Part shown: positions 15,153 to 21,943 of the stretch, piece after piece
Position numbering within the stretch: position 1 is the first letter of the stretch
Layout of the letters: each line of letters starts with the position of its first letter
Origin: Thermacetogenium sp. UBA4966
GTDB lineage: Bacteria > Bacillota > DSM-12270 > Thermacetogeniales > Thermacetogeniaceae
DNA: 27,454 bases
Assembly (NCBI GenBank): GCA_002397275.1
Contig: DHAA01000120.1
Coordinates: forward strand, 1-27,454
Direction: 5' to 3'
Made by a program: the position numbers and the translations under genes
The notes under the pieces: generated by a model
Told to the model about the DNA's origin: nothing
The model's database searches: none
Seen by the model: only the letters and a program-made list of their open reading frames with translations

Positions 15153-15998
15153 TTAGCCGTTTCCTGCTATAATTCCCAGAACAAAGGACTTTAAATCCTC
15201 TCTTCCCTGCGAATCAGGAAGCAGAGAGAGGGCTGCCAGCCCTTTATCCAGAAAATCGTCTGCAGAGGGAAGGTCGTAACCTTTTCTGCGCAACCCGTAG
15301 GCCATACCGAAGGCGGCTCCGAATTCCCTCATCAGCGACTGTTCTTTTTCATTCGCGCCGGCAAAAAGACTCCCCAGAAAACAACTCTCTCCATAAAAAA
15401 CTCCATACTGCTTTCTGATGAATTCACCGGCCTCTTTTTTGCCGGGTTTAGCTCCTTTCAGCCTGCAGCCTTCCTCGCTGGAAAAGCCCTCATTCATCGC
15501 AGTGATCAACAGAGAAATGTTCTCCAGCAAAAAGATGTGCGGCGACTTGACGAGCAGATCAATAAGATGACTGTACAGCAGATCGCCTGCCAGAACAAAG
15601 CTCTGTTGTTCTTTACCCTTGATCCGGCCCGCTATATTATGGTTTCTGGCTGCCAGATAGAGTAATTCCATAGTTACCGCCGGCAGGTATTGGTCTCTTC
15701 CCTTGGGGAAGGGGCGACCGCTAAAGAGCGTCAGCCCCGGCGGAAGTAAAAATTCATTGTCAAAAGAGCGCTGCATAAGCTCTTTCAGAATAGACCTTCC
15801 CACAGGGCGCAGAACGGCGCCCAGCCGCATAAAAACAGTATGCAGTTCTTGCTCGACAGGTTTCCATACAGCCGGCAGATTAGCGGGTATGGGAAAAATA
15901 ACCTTCCCCAGCAACAAGGGGCTCTCGGCACAAGAACCCCTATCTGTAAAATATCCGTTATTATTATATGAAGTCCTCTTATCGCTATTCACGTTCAC
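15153..15998 (-). CDS. Degenerate polyprenyl-synthase-like protein lacking both aspartate-rich motifs
   Basis: The 281-residue protein aligns by eye with the active synthase at 12588-13556. AVTMELLYLAARNHNIAGRI (107-126) matches AVAIELIHMATLVHDDVIDD, GDLLYSHLIDLL (138-149) matches GDYLFAQALKII, and FGAAFGMAYGLRRKGYDL (226-243) matches YGYYLGMAFQITDDILDF. In each case the metal-binding aspartates are gone, and the GGKRLRP motif is also absent. It is thus predicted to have an isoprenoid-synthase fold without catalysis. It may be the regulatory small subunit of a two-part synthase, comparable in role to HepS (component I) in Bacillus. The frame is intact and follows hdrB by six bases, so it is not an obvious pseudogene. 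The start is uncertain: GTG at 15998 is used, with AGGAG about 14 bases upstream. Confidence 0.6.
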   Translation of the reverse strand: MNVNSDKRTSYNNNGYFTDRGSCAESPLLLGKVIFPIPANLPAVWKPVEQELHTVFMRLGAVLRPVGRSILKELMQRSFDNEFLLPPGLTLFSGRPFPKGRDQYLPAVTMELLYLAARNHNIAGRIKGKEQQSFVLAGDLLYSHLIDLLVKSPHIFLLENISLLITAMNEGFSSEEGCRLKGAKPGKKEAGEFIRKQYGVFYGESCFLGSLFAGANEKEQSLMREFGAAFGMAYGLRRKGYDLPSADDFLDKGLAALSLLPDSQGREDLKSFVLGIIAGNG

Positions 15999-16004
15999 AG
16001 TTGT

Positions 16005-16883
16005 TTAAGCAACTCCTACTTTCTTCAACATGCCCGCCGGATCCACAAACAGCTTTTTCATTCCCAGCACATTTGGATTTAATCCTAAAGCCAAACCGAT
16101 TAACTGAGTGAAAAAGGGTATGGGCATTTTGTAGCTGACACCGTATTTCTTCTCTACAGTAGCTTGCCTCATATCAAGGTTCGCCTGGCAGAGCGGGCAA
16201 GCGGCGGAAATACAGTCGGCGCCCGAATCTCTGGCAAACCTCAGTATATCGTTACACAGCTTGGTACAGTGCTCCTCCAGCGTTACGCCCAGAGAAGCCC
16301 CGCAACACTCGGTTTTATAGGGCCAGGGAACTGGTTCCGCCCCGATGGCTCTTATAATGTTATCCATGGATTGAGGATTTTCCGGATCATCAATATAGTT
16401 CATAACTTTTGGCGGCTTGACAAAGAGACAGCCGTAATAGCAGGCGACTTTCAGCCCTTTGAGGCTTCTCTTAACGTTCTTTTCGATATCGGCCAGGGTA
16501 TCGGGATTAGAAAAAACATCAATGAAATACCGCAGTTTTACCTTCCCGGTATAAGGCCGCTCCAGCAAGGAGTTTACCTTCTGTTTGAGCTCATCGTCAC
16601 GGCCCAGCTCATATTCCACCGAGGCAAATCTGGCATGGCAGGCGGCGCAGGGAGCGACAAGCTCTGTTACAGGCAATGTCTCGGCTAAAGCCATAATGCG
16701 CGCCGGCAGTGCAAGGGACAGAAGATGATCCGTCATATGCGCGGAAGACGCTCCGCAGCAGTTCCAATCAGGCACCTCCAGGAAATCAATGCCCAAGGCT
16801 TCTGCAACAGCATTGCTGGACAGACCGTATTCGATACCGCCGGTTTCTAAAGAACATCCCGGATAGAAAGCATACTTCGCCAT
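16005..16883 (-). CDS. hdrB: Heterodisulfide reductase subunit B-like protein
   Basis: HdrB carries the catalytic non-cubane [4Fe-4S] clusters that reduce the CoM-S-S-CoB disulfide in methanogens; relatives act on other disulfides or as electron-transfer modules. Both CCG motifs are complete in this 292-residue protein: Cys10, Cys42-43, Cys79 and Cys82 in the first, and Cys148/152, Cys193-194, Cys229 and Cys232 in the second. The N-terminal KYAFYPGCSLE is typical. The ATG at 16883 lies four bases after hdrC. No HdrA or electron-bifurcating flavin subunit is in the window, so the electron donor or acceptor must be encoded elsewhere or be membrane quinone. The substrate is unknown. Confidence 0.9.
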   Translation of the reverse strand: MAKYAFYPGCSLETGGIEYGLSSNAVAEALGIDFLEVPDWNCCGASSAHMTDHLLSLALPARIMALAETLPVTELVAPCAACHARFASVEYELGRDDELKQKVNSLLERPYTGKVKLRYFIDVFSNPDTLADIEKNVKRSLKGLKVACYYGCLFVKPPKVMNYIDDPENPQSMDNIIRAIGAEPVPWPYKTECCGASLGVTLEEHCTKLCNDILRFARDSGADCISAACPLCQANLDMRQATVEKKYGVSYKMPIPFFTQLIGLALGLNPNVLGMKKLFVDPAGMLKKVGVA

Positions 16884-16887
16884 TTAC

Positions 16888-17454
16888 TTATTTCCCCCCC
16901 CGTATCGTCTTTGCGAAAATATTCTTCATTTCTCTGCGTCCCTTGATCCGATGGGGAAACATCGACGCTTTTCCTTTCAGCATCAGCGGCAATCCAAACT
17001 GCATATCCTTCATGTAGTTTCCTGTCCTCATATTGTTCAGCATAGCCATACCTGGTTCAAAGAGTCGGCCAAAGCTCCGCACTGTCCACAAGAATGAGTC
17101 ATTAAAATCAATAACATATTTTGCCTTATCAACATAACCCGCGCGTATTGCCTCCTGGCGCAATGTATCCATCACCCCGGCTACGTCTATATCTCTGATA
17201 CAGCGGGTTGTACAGGTACTGCATCCCATGCATACCCAAATCGTTTGGGATTTTAACACCTCTTCCTTCATTCCCAGCATCAGCATCCGGATAATTTGGT
17301 TTGGTGGGTAATCCATTGCCGAACTCCCCGGGCATCCGCCGGAACACTTGGCACACTGGTAACACTGGCGAATGTCCTGACCACTTTCAGCAATCACCCT
17401 GTCCACAAACGACCGATTACGATCCATTACTTGAGACAAGTTCACCTCGCCCAT
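16888..17454 (-). CDS. hdrC: Heterodisulfide reductase subunit C-like iron-sulfur protein
   Basis: The 188-residue protein has two cubane [4Fe-4S] motifs: CYQCAKCSGGCP (Cys31, 34, 37, 41) and CMGCSTCTTRCI (Cys75, 78, 81, 85). That spacing is typical of HdrC and of the linker domain in related quinone-reactive complexes. It passes electrons to HdrB. The remainder is helical and basic without clear membrane helices, so the pair looks cytoplasmic or peripheral. The ATG at 17454 follows GAGGGGG at about six bases. It is the first gene of the block that continues to hdrB, the degenerate synthase, ubiD, the polyprenyl synthase and tatC. Confidence 0.9.
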   Translation of the reverse strand: MGEVNLSQVMDRNRSFVDRVIAESGQDIRQCYQCAKCSGGCPGSSAMDYPPNQIIRMLMLGMKEEVLKSQTIWVCMGCSTCTTRCIRDIDVAGVMDTLRQEAIRAGYVDKAKYVIDFNDSFLWTVRSFGRLFEPGMAMLNNMRTGNYMKDMQFGLPLMLKGKASMFPHRIKGRREMKNIFAKTIRGGK

Positions 17455-17476
17455 CGCGACCCCCTCTTAAAAGCAT
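17417..17476 (-). CDS. Possible 19-codon leader ORF overlapping the hdrC start
   Basis: On the minus strand GAGGAG stands about eight bases before an ATG at 17476. The frame reads MLLRGGRDGRGELVSSNGS and stops inside hdrC, in a different frame, crossing its start codon. This geometry could couple translation, but the peptide is arginine/glycine-rich and unconserved as far as I can tell. It may be chance. Confidence 0.2.
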   Translation of the reverse strand: MLLRGGRDGRGELVSSNGS

Positions 17477-17565
17477 ATAATCTCTCCTCAATCTTTATTC
17501 TCTCTTTTCTTAATAATTCCTCCTTAAAAACAAAAGATTTTTCTCAATAATCTTCAAAATAGTAT

Positions 17566-17628
17566 TTTTCATGAACCATTACGGCATGATATGTTATGCC
17601 GGAACAGCGGCTTTCATAATCATGAAAA
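17566..17628. repeat. Nested inverted repeats upstream of hdrC
   Basis: TTTTCATGA (17566-17574) and TCATGAAAA (17620-17628) form a perfect 9-bp inverted repeat. Inside it CGGCAT (17582-17587) and ATGCCG (17596-17601) form a second one. The array sits between the speD terminator and hdrC, where the hdrC promoter should be. It could be an operator or a leader structure. No T tract follows it. Confidence 0.45.
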
Positions 17629-17632
17629 GATA

Positions 17633-17664
17633 ATAAGCCTTACACTCCACCCTGTAAGGCTTAT
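17633..17664 (-). terminator. Terminator hairpin downstream of speD
   Basis: ATAAGCCTTACA (17633-17644) and TGTAAGGCTTAT (17653-17664) form a perfect 12-bp stem with an 8-base loop. On the minus strand the stem is followed by a T-rich stretch (TATCTTTTC). It lies about 52 bases after the speD stop. Confidence 0.7.
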
Positions 17665-17716
17665 CGGTTAACCCTTTTGCATACTATTTAGGTTTTCAAA
17701 AATAAATATCTCCCTC

Positions 17717-18103
17717 CTACTGGTTCACAACCGCCCTGGGACAGTCCTTCATGATCCCCCTGCGCATCTCGGTAGCCGTAATATGCTCGGCCTTAAACAC
17801 TTCCGACAGGTACTTGCAGGCATCCCAGGGGTCCACCTTATTACCGCATGTAAAGACATCTACCGCCGCATAGCCTAATTCAGGCCATGTATGAATCGCC
17901 AAATGCGATTCTGAAATTACTACTACACCACTTACCCCTTGAGGGCTGAATTTATGGAAGACACTCTCCCGAATATCTGCTCCGGCAGCAAGCGCCGCTT
18001 CCGTCATGTAACGCTTTACTACCTCCGGATCATTCAGCGTTTCAAAAGTACATCCATAAAATTCAGCTAAAACATGACGCCCCAAAGAGTTGATATTGGC
18101 CAT
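17717..18103 (-). CDS. speD: S-adenosylmethionine decarboxylase proenzyme
   Basis: This pyruvoyl enzyme decarboxylates S-adenosylmethionine to supply the aminopropyl group for spermidine. The 128-residue length fits the short bacterial (SpeH-type) class. Self-cleavage is expected between Glu65 and Ser66 in VVISESHLAIHTWPE, producing the pyruvoyl group from Ser66. His71 and Cys86 (VDVFTCGN) are at the expected processing and catalytic positions. The ATG at 18103 has GGGAGG about seven bases upstream. It has its own sigma-A promoter and a terminator, so it seems to be a single-gene unit. No spermidine synthase is adjacent. Confidence 0.96.
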   Translation of the reverse strand: MANINSLGRHVLAEFYGCTFETLNDPEVVKRYMTEAALAAGADIRESVFHKFSPQGVSGVVVISESHLAIHTWPELGYAAVDVFTCGNKVDPWDACKYLSEVFKAEHITATEMRRGIMKDCPRAVVNQ

Positions 18104-18166
18104 TTCTCAACCTCCCTTGATAATATTTTTCCGTATTTCTCAATCTTCTCAAAATAATCTTATTAA

Positions 18167-18194
18167 ATTTTAGCACCTCTCGCTGTTTTGTCAA
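18167..18194 (-). promoter_or_regulatory. Sigma-A promoter of speD
   Basis: On the minus strand a perfect -35 TTGACA (18189-18194) and a -10 TAAAAT (18167-18172) are 16 bases apart. The predicted leader to the speD ATG is about 57 bases. Confidence 0.7.
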
Positions 18195-18198
18195 CAGC
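18182..18198. repeat. Inverted repeat over the speD -35 box
   Basis: GCTGTT (18182-18187) and AACAGC (18193-18198) are a perfect 6-bp inverted repeat with a 5-base spacer, enclosing the -35 hexamer of speD. It could be a regulator site or a chance repeat. Confidence 0.3.
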
Positions 18199-18223
18199 AG
18201 GATGGTTTCCATCAACATCCTGC
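18197..18223 (-). terminator. Stem-loop after the membrane phosphatase-like gene
   Basis: GCAGGATG (18197-18204) and CATCCTGC (18216-18223) form an 8-bp stem with an 11-base loop. It begins 12 bases after the stop codon of the upstream minus-strand gene. No run of T follows, so it may be a weak terminator or an mRNA 3' end stabiliser. It abuts the speD -35 region. Confidence 0.5.
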
Positions 18224-18235
18224 GGGCATGGCTCT

Positions 18236-20464
18236 TTACAGAGACGCGGTTTGTTCCCTGAGCACCAGGTAAAACAAGGTCGCCGCGGGAAATATTATGG
18301 CTGTGGCGGCCGCCACAATTCCCGAATCGTTGAACAGCAGAGCGGTAACAGCTCCCAGCACTCCTCCGGCAAGACCCGCCGCAATAGCAGGATTCTTTGT
18401 TAAGATCCGCCTGAATATTCCCACAGGTCGATAGAAAAGGATCCCCAAGGCCAGCAAGCTGCACATAAGAACCTTCGTCCAAATCGTGTATCTGATCAGC
18501 TTATAGTTCATCGCCAATTTTCGAACAACCACTTCCTTGACCGCGGATAAGCCGGATGAGCGAACAGAAAAAGCGAACTGGCCAAAATGCGAGCGCAGTT
18601 CAGGGGGCCTCATATAATCGAGAACAAACACCCCCCCGCTGCATATAACCACAAGGAGCAGGCCGATCAGAATATGACGCGGCTTCACCCGAATTTTGAA
18701 TAAACGCAAAAAGGTGTAGCCGAAAGCGATCAGCGACGCCGCGAAACCGCCGAATTCACTTCCCCACCAGGGCGCCCCCAAAACGACCAACACAGAGAGA
18801 AAAATAATAGCCGCGGCAAGATACTGTACAGTCGGATGTTTTTTTAAGCGCTGAACTAAGAGAGATACCCCAATAATGCCGGCCCCCATCAGCACACCCA
18901 TGTACTCGTTGCCGATCCCATAAAAACGCGCTCCGCTCATCGGATCATAACTCAGCACTGAAAACCTCTGCAAATGACCTCCTGATACAGTGTCAATCAA
19001 AAGAGCGGCAACCGTAGCCAAGCAGAGAAAAATCAAGGGGTCGTAATTCTTGTCGCGCGCCAGCCAGATGCTCGCCAAAACCGCGGCAACATCGATTACC
19101 AGAAAAAGGACTAAAAATATCCAGGGGTCGGTAATGTTCAGCAGGCACATCAGCAGCCAGGTTAAAGGCACCGCCATAAGTCCTAGCAGTAAGGGGCCCA
19201 GATTCTTCCCTTTTTTAGGATCGAACACCAGGAAAAAGAGAATAATGGCCAGCACTATCAGGTGAAAAAGAATATAGCCTTTAACCATAGGAGGACGGAG
19301 TAAAGACGTAAGAATGGTGCGCTCTTCAATATTCTGCATGATGGACAGATTATCTTCCGTCTGGATAACCTGCCAGGTCCGGCCGATATAGAGTGGATCG
19401 GGGTCCACCTGCAAAAATGAACCGATGCTGGGAGCGATATCATATAATGTAATCAACCCCTGCTTTCTGGTAGTCGGGGTTGTCAGCAATCCCTCTTCCA
19501 TCCCTTTCCCTTGTACGCCTATAAAGCCAAAAAATCCATTCACACCGTTGTCCTTGTCATCAACTGTGGGAATTGTTGTCGTCACCAGTAAAAGGCTTTG
19601 CGAGAGATCGGTTTTCTCCATCAAATATCCGATAAAATCATTATACTCATGCAGTATTTTATCCCTTTCCTGCAGATAAACCTTGGTAGTAAGCTCTTCT
19701 CTTTTATTTTCCAGGCGAACGAGATCGCCCAGGTCGATCACCATCAGATCTGTTTGCGGCTGAAGCTCAAGGAAGGTCTTTTCAATCCTCTTGTAGTCCG
19801 TGCGGTGTCCCAGGGGTTCGTAGGGATCGTAGTTCAGCACTTCTTCAGAAACATTGCCGGCGTCAATAATTCCCTTGCGGTCCATGGCGATCAAGGCTGC
19901 GGAACGGTTGTTCAAAAATGCGCCGGGCAGATCCGAGTTGCCGATCACAGCCGTTTTCAGACCTTTTTCGTGCAGAGTATCTCCTAAAGCCCCCGGTTCC
20001 GCGTTATTTTCCTTCTTTTTGTTTGCCCACTGAATGGTAGAAATATCTAAAACGACGAGATTGCCGCGCTCAGGGGCGATCCCTGTTCGCGCCTGAAAGA
20101 GCGCCATCGGATCCTCCCCACCTACATTTTCCCGGGGGCCGAAAGCAAGCGGTTCTACACTGCCCGTACTCAAGGCCACCCGGCCGGCGCTGATCGTTGC
20201 CGCGGCATTCTGTCTGCTGCGCGCCCCTCCGGTATTGGTGTTGAGGAGAGCCACGCTTCCCTCTCCGAAAAAATTATGGAGATGCGTTAATTCTGGCCTG
20301 TTTAAATCATCAGCCTTTAAATAATCGCAGACAACGAGAATCACCTGGCGCCGGGAAGTATCGCCGGCAGCCCATGCATATTGCGCTATAGAAAAAAATA
20401 ATATCGCCGCTATAAACGAGAAGGCAATTGCTTTCCATATTCTAAAAGGTCTTAAAGCAGACAT
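18236..20464 (-). CDS. Membrane protein with alkaline-phosphatase-superfamily-like exterior domain
   Basis: The 742-residue protein starts with a signal peptide (1-32, cleavage after QYAWA). An extracellular domain to about residue 390 follows, and then a multi-pass membrane region (about 395-738, roughly ten helices). The exterior part begins VILVVCDYLKADDL and ends with GFIGVQGKGM, TRKQGLITLYDIAPSIGSFL and DPLYIGRTW, resembling the metal-dependent alkaline phosphatase/sulfatase/phosphoglycerate mutase fold. I cannot confirm all metal ligands, so catalytic activity is open. The ATG at 20464 overlaps the glycosyltransferase stop by one base and has AAAGGA upstream; an open frame further upstream lies inside the glycosyltransferase. 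The pairing suggests synthesis, modification or export of a surface glycan. No specific function is known to me. Confidence 0.75.
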   Translation of the reverse strand: MSALRPFRIWKAIAFSFIAAILFFSIAQYAWAAGDTSRRQVILVVCDYLKADDLNRPELTHLHNFFGEGSVALLNTNTGGARSRQNAAATISAGRVALSTGSVEPLAFGPRENVGGEDPMALFQARTGIAPERGNLVVLDISTIQWANKKKENNAEPGALGDTLHEKGLKTAVIGNSDLPGAFLNNRSAALIAMDRKGIIDAGNVSEEVLNYDPYEPLGHRTDYKRIEKTFLELQPQTDLMVIDLGDLVRLENKREELTTKVYLQERDKILHEYNDFIGYLMEKTDLSQSLLLVTTTIPTVDDKDNGVNGFFGFIGVQGKGMEEGLLTTPTTRKQGLITLYDIAPSIGSFLQVDPDPLYIGRTWQVIQTEDNLSIMQNIEERTILTSLLRPPMVKGYILFHLIVLAIILFFLVFDPKKGKNLGPLLLGLMAVPLTWLLMCLLNITDPWIFLVLFLVIDVAAVLASIWLARDKNYDPLIFLCLATVAALLIDTVSGGHLQRFSVLSYDPMSGARFYGIGNEYMGVLMGAGIIGVSLLVQRLKKHPTVQYLAAAIIFLSVLVVLGAPWWGSEFGGFAASLIAFGYTFLRLFKIRVKPRHILIGLLLVVICSGGVFVLDYMRPPELRSHFGQFAFSVRSSGLSAVKEVVVRKLAMNYKLIRYTIWTKVLMCSLLALGILFYRPVGIFRRILTKNPAIAAGLAGGVLGAVTALLFNDSGIVAAATAIIFPAATLFYLVLREQTASL

Positions 20465-21591
20465 TACAAATCCTTTCTTAAAACCAACCGATAGATTTCC
20501 TTCGTCCTTTCTATCATACGGCTGCATGTAAAGTTTTGCACCACCATTTCTTTCCCCCGGCATCCTAAAGAGGCGGCCAGTTCCCGGTTTTTCAAAAGAA
20601 GAAGCAAACTTTGGGCTAAAGATTGGGCATCCCCCGGGGTCGCCAGAAGGCCGGTTTTCCCATGAGAAATGATCTCCGGCAGCCCCCCCACATCGCTGGC
20701 CACCACAGGACGGCCCGCGGCTAAAGCCTCCAGGCAGAAGATGGGCAGCCCCTCCCGCAAGGAGGGGATAGCAACTATATCAAATACCGGCAAAAGAGAA
20801 GGAATCTGCGAACTAAATCCATAAAATATTACTTTGTCGTCAATCCCCAGCATAGCGGCTTGCTGCCGCAGAGATTCTCGGTCCGGTCCATCTCCCACTA
20901 TTAAAAAATAAACCGGTTGATAATCTTTGTCAATAAGGTATGCCGCTTCTAAAAGATATTTAATCCCCTTCGCCGGCTCCAGACGAGCCACGGCCCCGAT
21001 AACAGGGATATCTTCAGGGATCCCCAATGTTTTTCGCGATAGGCCCCTTTGGGATGCAAATAAACCGGGGTCGATCCCATTGTGAATCACCGTTGTCTTT
21101 CCCTGAGGAAAAATCTTCTTGCTCTCCAGCTCGCGTTTTATAGCTTCTGAAACGGCAACGGTATGGCTAACCGCCGCTCTCATCAAAAGGGACTGCAGGG
21201 TTTGCAGTACAGAGGAGAAAGGCAATGCCGGGTTGTGCATATTGTGAATGGTGGCCACTACCTTGCGGCAAGGAGCCAACAGAGCGGCGGCCTGTCCGAT
21301 CATTCCCGCTCTGACACCGTGGGTATGCACCAGATCTATTTTTTCTGAGCGCATAATTTTGACCAGAGAACAGACCGCCCTCCAGTTTTGCAGATGATTG
21401 TTGCTCTCATCAAGCTGTATTCTAAAGGTCTTTTCAGCGAAGGGACGTAAGATATCAGACAGATCGCTGGAAGCAGGCGCCGCCAAATACAGAGCAACCC
21501 CGTCCTCCGCCAGCCCCCGGAACAAGATTTCCAAGTGCTTTTTCATCCCGCCTTGCGCCTGCCTTACTATATGCAGGATTCTCACTGTCAA
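20464..21591 (-). CDS. Glycosyltransferase family 4 (GT-B fold)
   Basis: The 375-residue protein has the layout of GT4 retaining glycosyltransferases. The N-terminal acceptor domain starts RILHIVRQAQGGMKKHLEIL with the glycine-rich loop, and DLVHTHGVRAG follows. The C-terminal donor domain has VIGAVARLEPAKGIKYLLEA, FLIVGDGPDRESL, VIFYGF, and the nucleotide-sugar motif PSLREGLPIFCLEALAAGRP with the E-x7-E pair. It probably adds a sugar to a lipid- or polymer-linked surface glycan at the cytoplasmic face; donor and acceptor are unknown. The start is TTG at 21591, placed nine bases after AGGAG; the GTG two codons on is less well spaced. It is the first gene of a two-gene unit. Confidence 0.92.
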   Translation of the reverse strand: MTVRILHIVRQAQGGMKKHLEILFRGLAEDGVALYLAAPASSDLSDILRPFAEKTFRIQLDESNNHLQNWRAVCSLVKIMRSEKIDLVHTHGVRAGMIGQAAALLAPCRKVVATIHNMHNPALPFSSVLQTLQSLLMRAAVSHTVAVSEAIKRELESKKIFPQGKTTVIHNGIDPGLFASQRGLSRKTLGIPEDIPVIGAVARLEPAKGIKYLLEAAYLIDKDYQPVYFLIVGDGPDRESLRQQAAMLGIDDKVIFYGFSSQIPSLLPVFDIVAIPSLREGLPIFCLEALAAGRPVVASDVGGLPEIISHGKTGLLATPGDAQSLAQSLLLLLKNRELAASLGCRGKEMVVQNFTCSRMIERTKEIYRLVLRKDL

Positions 21592-21679
21592 GAAACAACA
21601 CTCCTAAAAATAAAAATATGGGGTTTTCCCCTAACGCCTACAAAAATCCCCTTTCGATCTAAAAATGCTTATTATCTTT

Positions 21680-21709
21680 ACTATACCCTATAGCAAACCT
21701 TAAAGACAA
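21680..21709 (-). promoter_or_regulatory. Candidate promoter of the glycosyltransferase unit
   Basis: On the minus strand TTGTCT (21704-21709) and TATAGT (21680-21685) are 18 bases apart. Each box has two mismatches or fewer to the sigma-A consensus. The leader to the TTG start would be about 80 bases. Confidence 0.4.
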
Positions 21710-21878
21710 TTATATAGCGTTTGAACAAGAAAATACAGCCCGCTCAATAACGGTTAGCTTATCCACGCCGTTGTCCTCTCCCATTGGAGCAGACTGTTTT
21801 CACCGGCTGTAAAAACATCCGGCCGTCTTCTTTGTAGTTAAAAATTTCTGCCTTGCCCCCATTTATCATGGGTGTGTA

Positions 21879-21905
21879 ACAGGTTCAGCCTGTCAACATA
21901 TAATG
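21879..21905 (+). promoter_or_regulatory. Sigma-K-like promoter of the first C1q-like gene
   Basis: AC (21879-21880), 16 bases, then CATATAATG (21897-21905) fits the mother-cell sigma-K pattern AC-N16/17-CATANNNTA with one mismatch in the last base. A predicted leader of about 32 bases ends at an AAAGGA ribosome binding site. The second paralogous gene has a similar element. A sigma-A -10 reading of TATAAT is possible, but no good -35 is present. Confidence 0.5.
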
Positions 21906-21943
21906 TATTATAATGGATATTTGAACAGAAAGGAACATCCTTT

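Larger units (their letters stand above)
21592..21943. other. Divergent intergenic region with promoters on both strands
   Basis: No gene is seen in these 352 bases. The region separates the minus-strand glycosyltransferase unit from the plus-strand C1q-like gene. It holds a weak sigma-A-like promoter for the former, a sigma-K-like promoter for the latter, and a small inverted repeat (ACAGG 21879-21883, CCTGT 21889-21893) between the two boxes of the sigma-K-like site. Nothing else was recognised in 21715-21870. Confidence 0.5.

Noticed and set aside
17493..17521. Second AAGGAGG upstream of hdrC followed by a possible ATT-started short peptide
   Set aside because: There is no ATG, GTG or TTG at proper spacing; an ATT start is too rare to support without data.
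18063..18482. A 139-residue minus-strand frame between speD and the membrane protein
   Set aside because: It overlaps the end of the membrane protein gene in another frame, runs over the speD promoter and shows no family features.
20465..20563. Longer form of the membrane phosphatase-like protein starting at 20563
   Set aside because: The extra 33 residues lie within the glycosyltransferase coding region, and the ATG at 20464 has both a ribosome binding site and a signal peptide directly after it.
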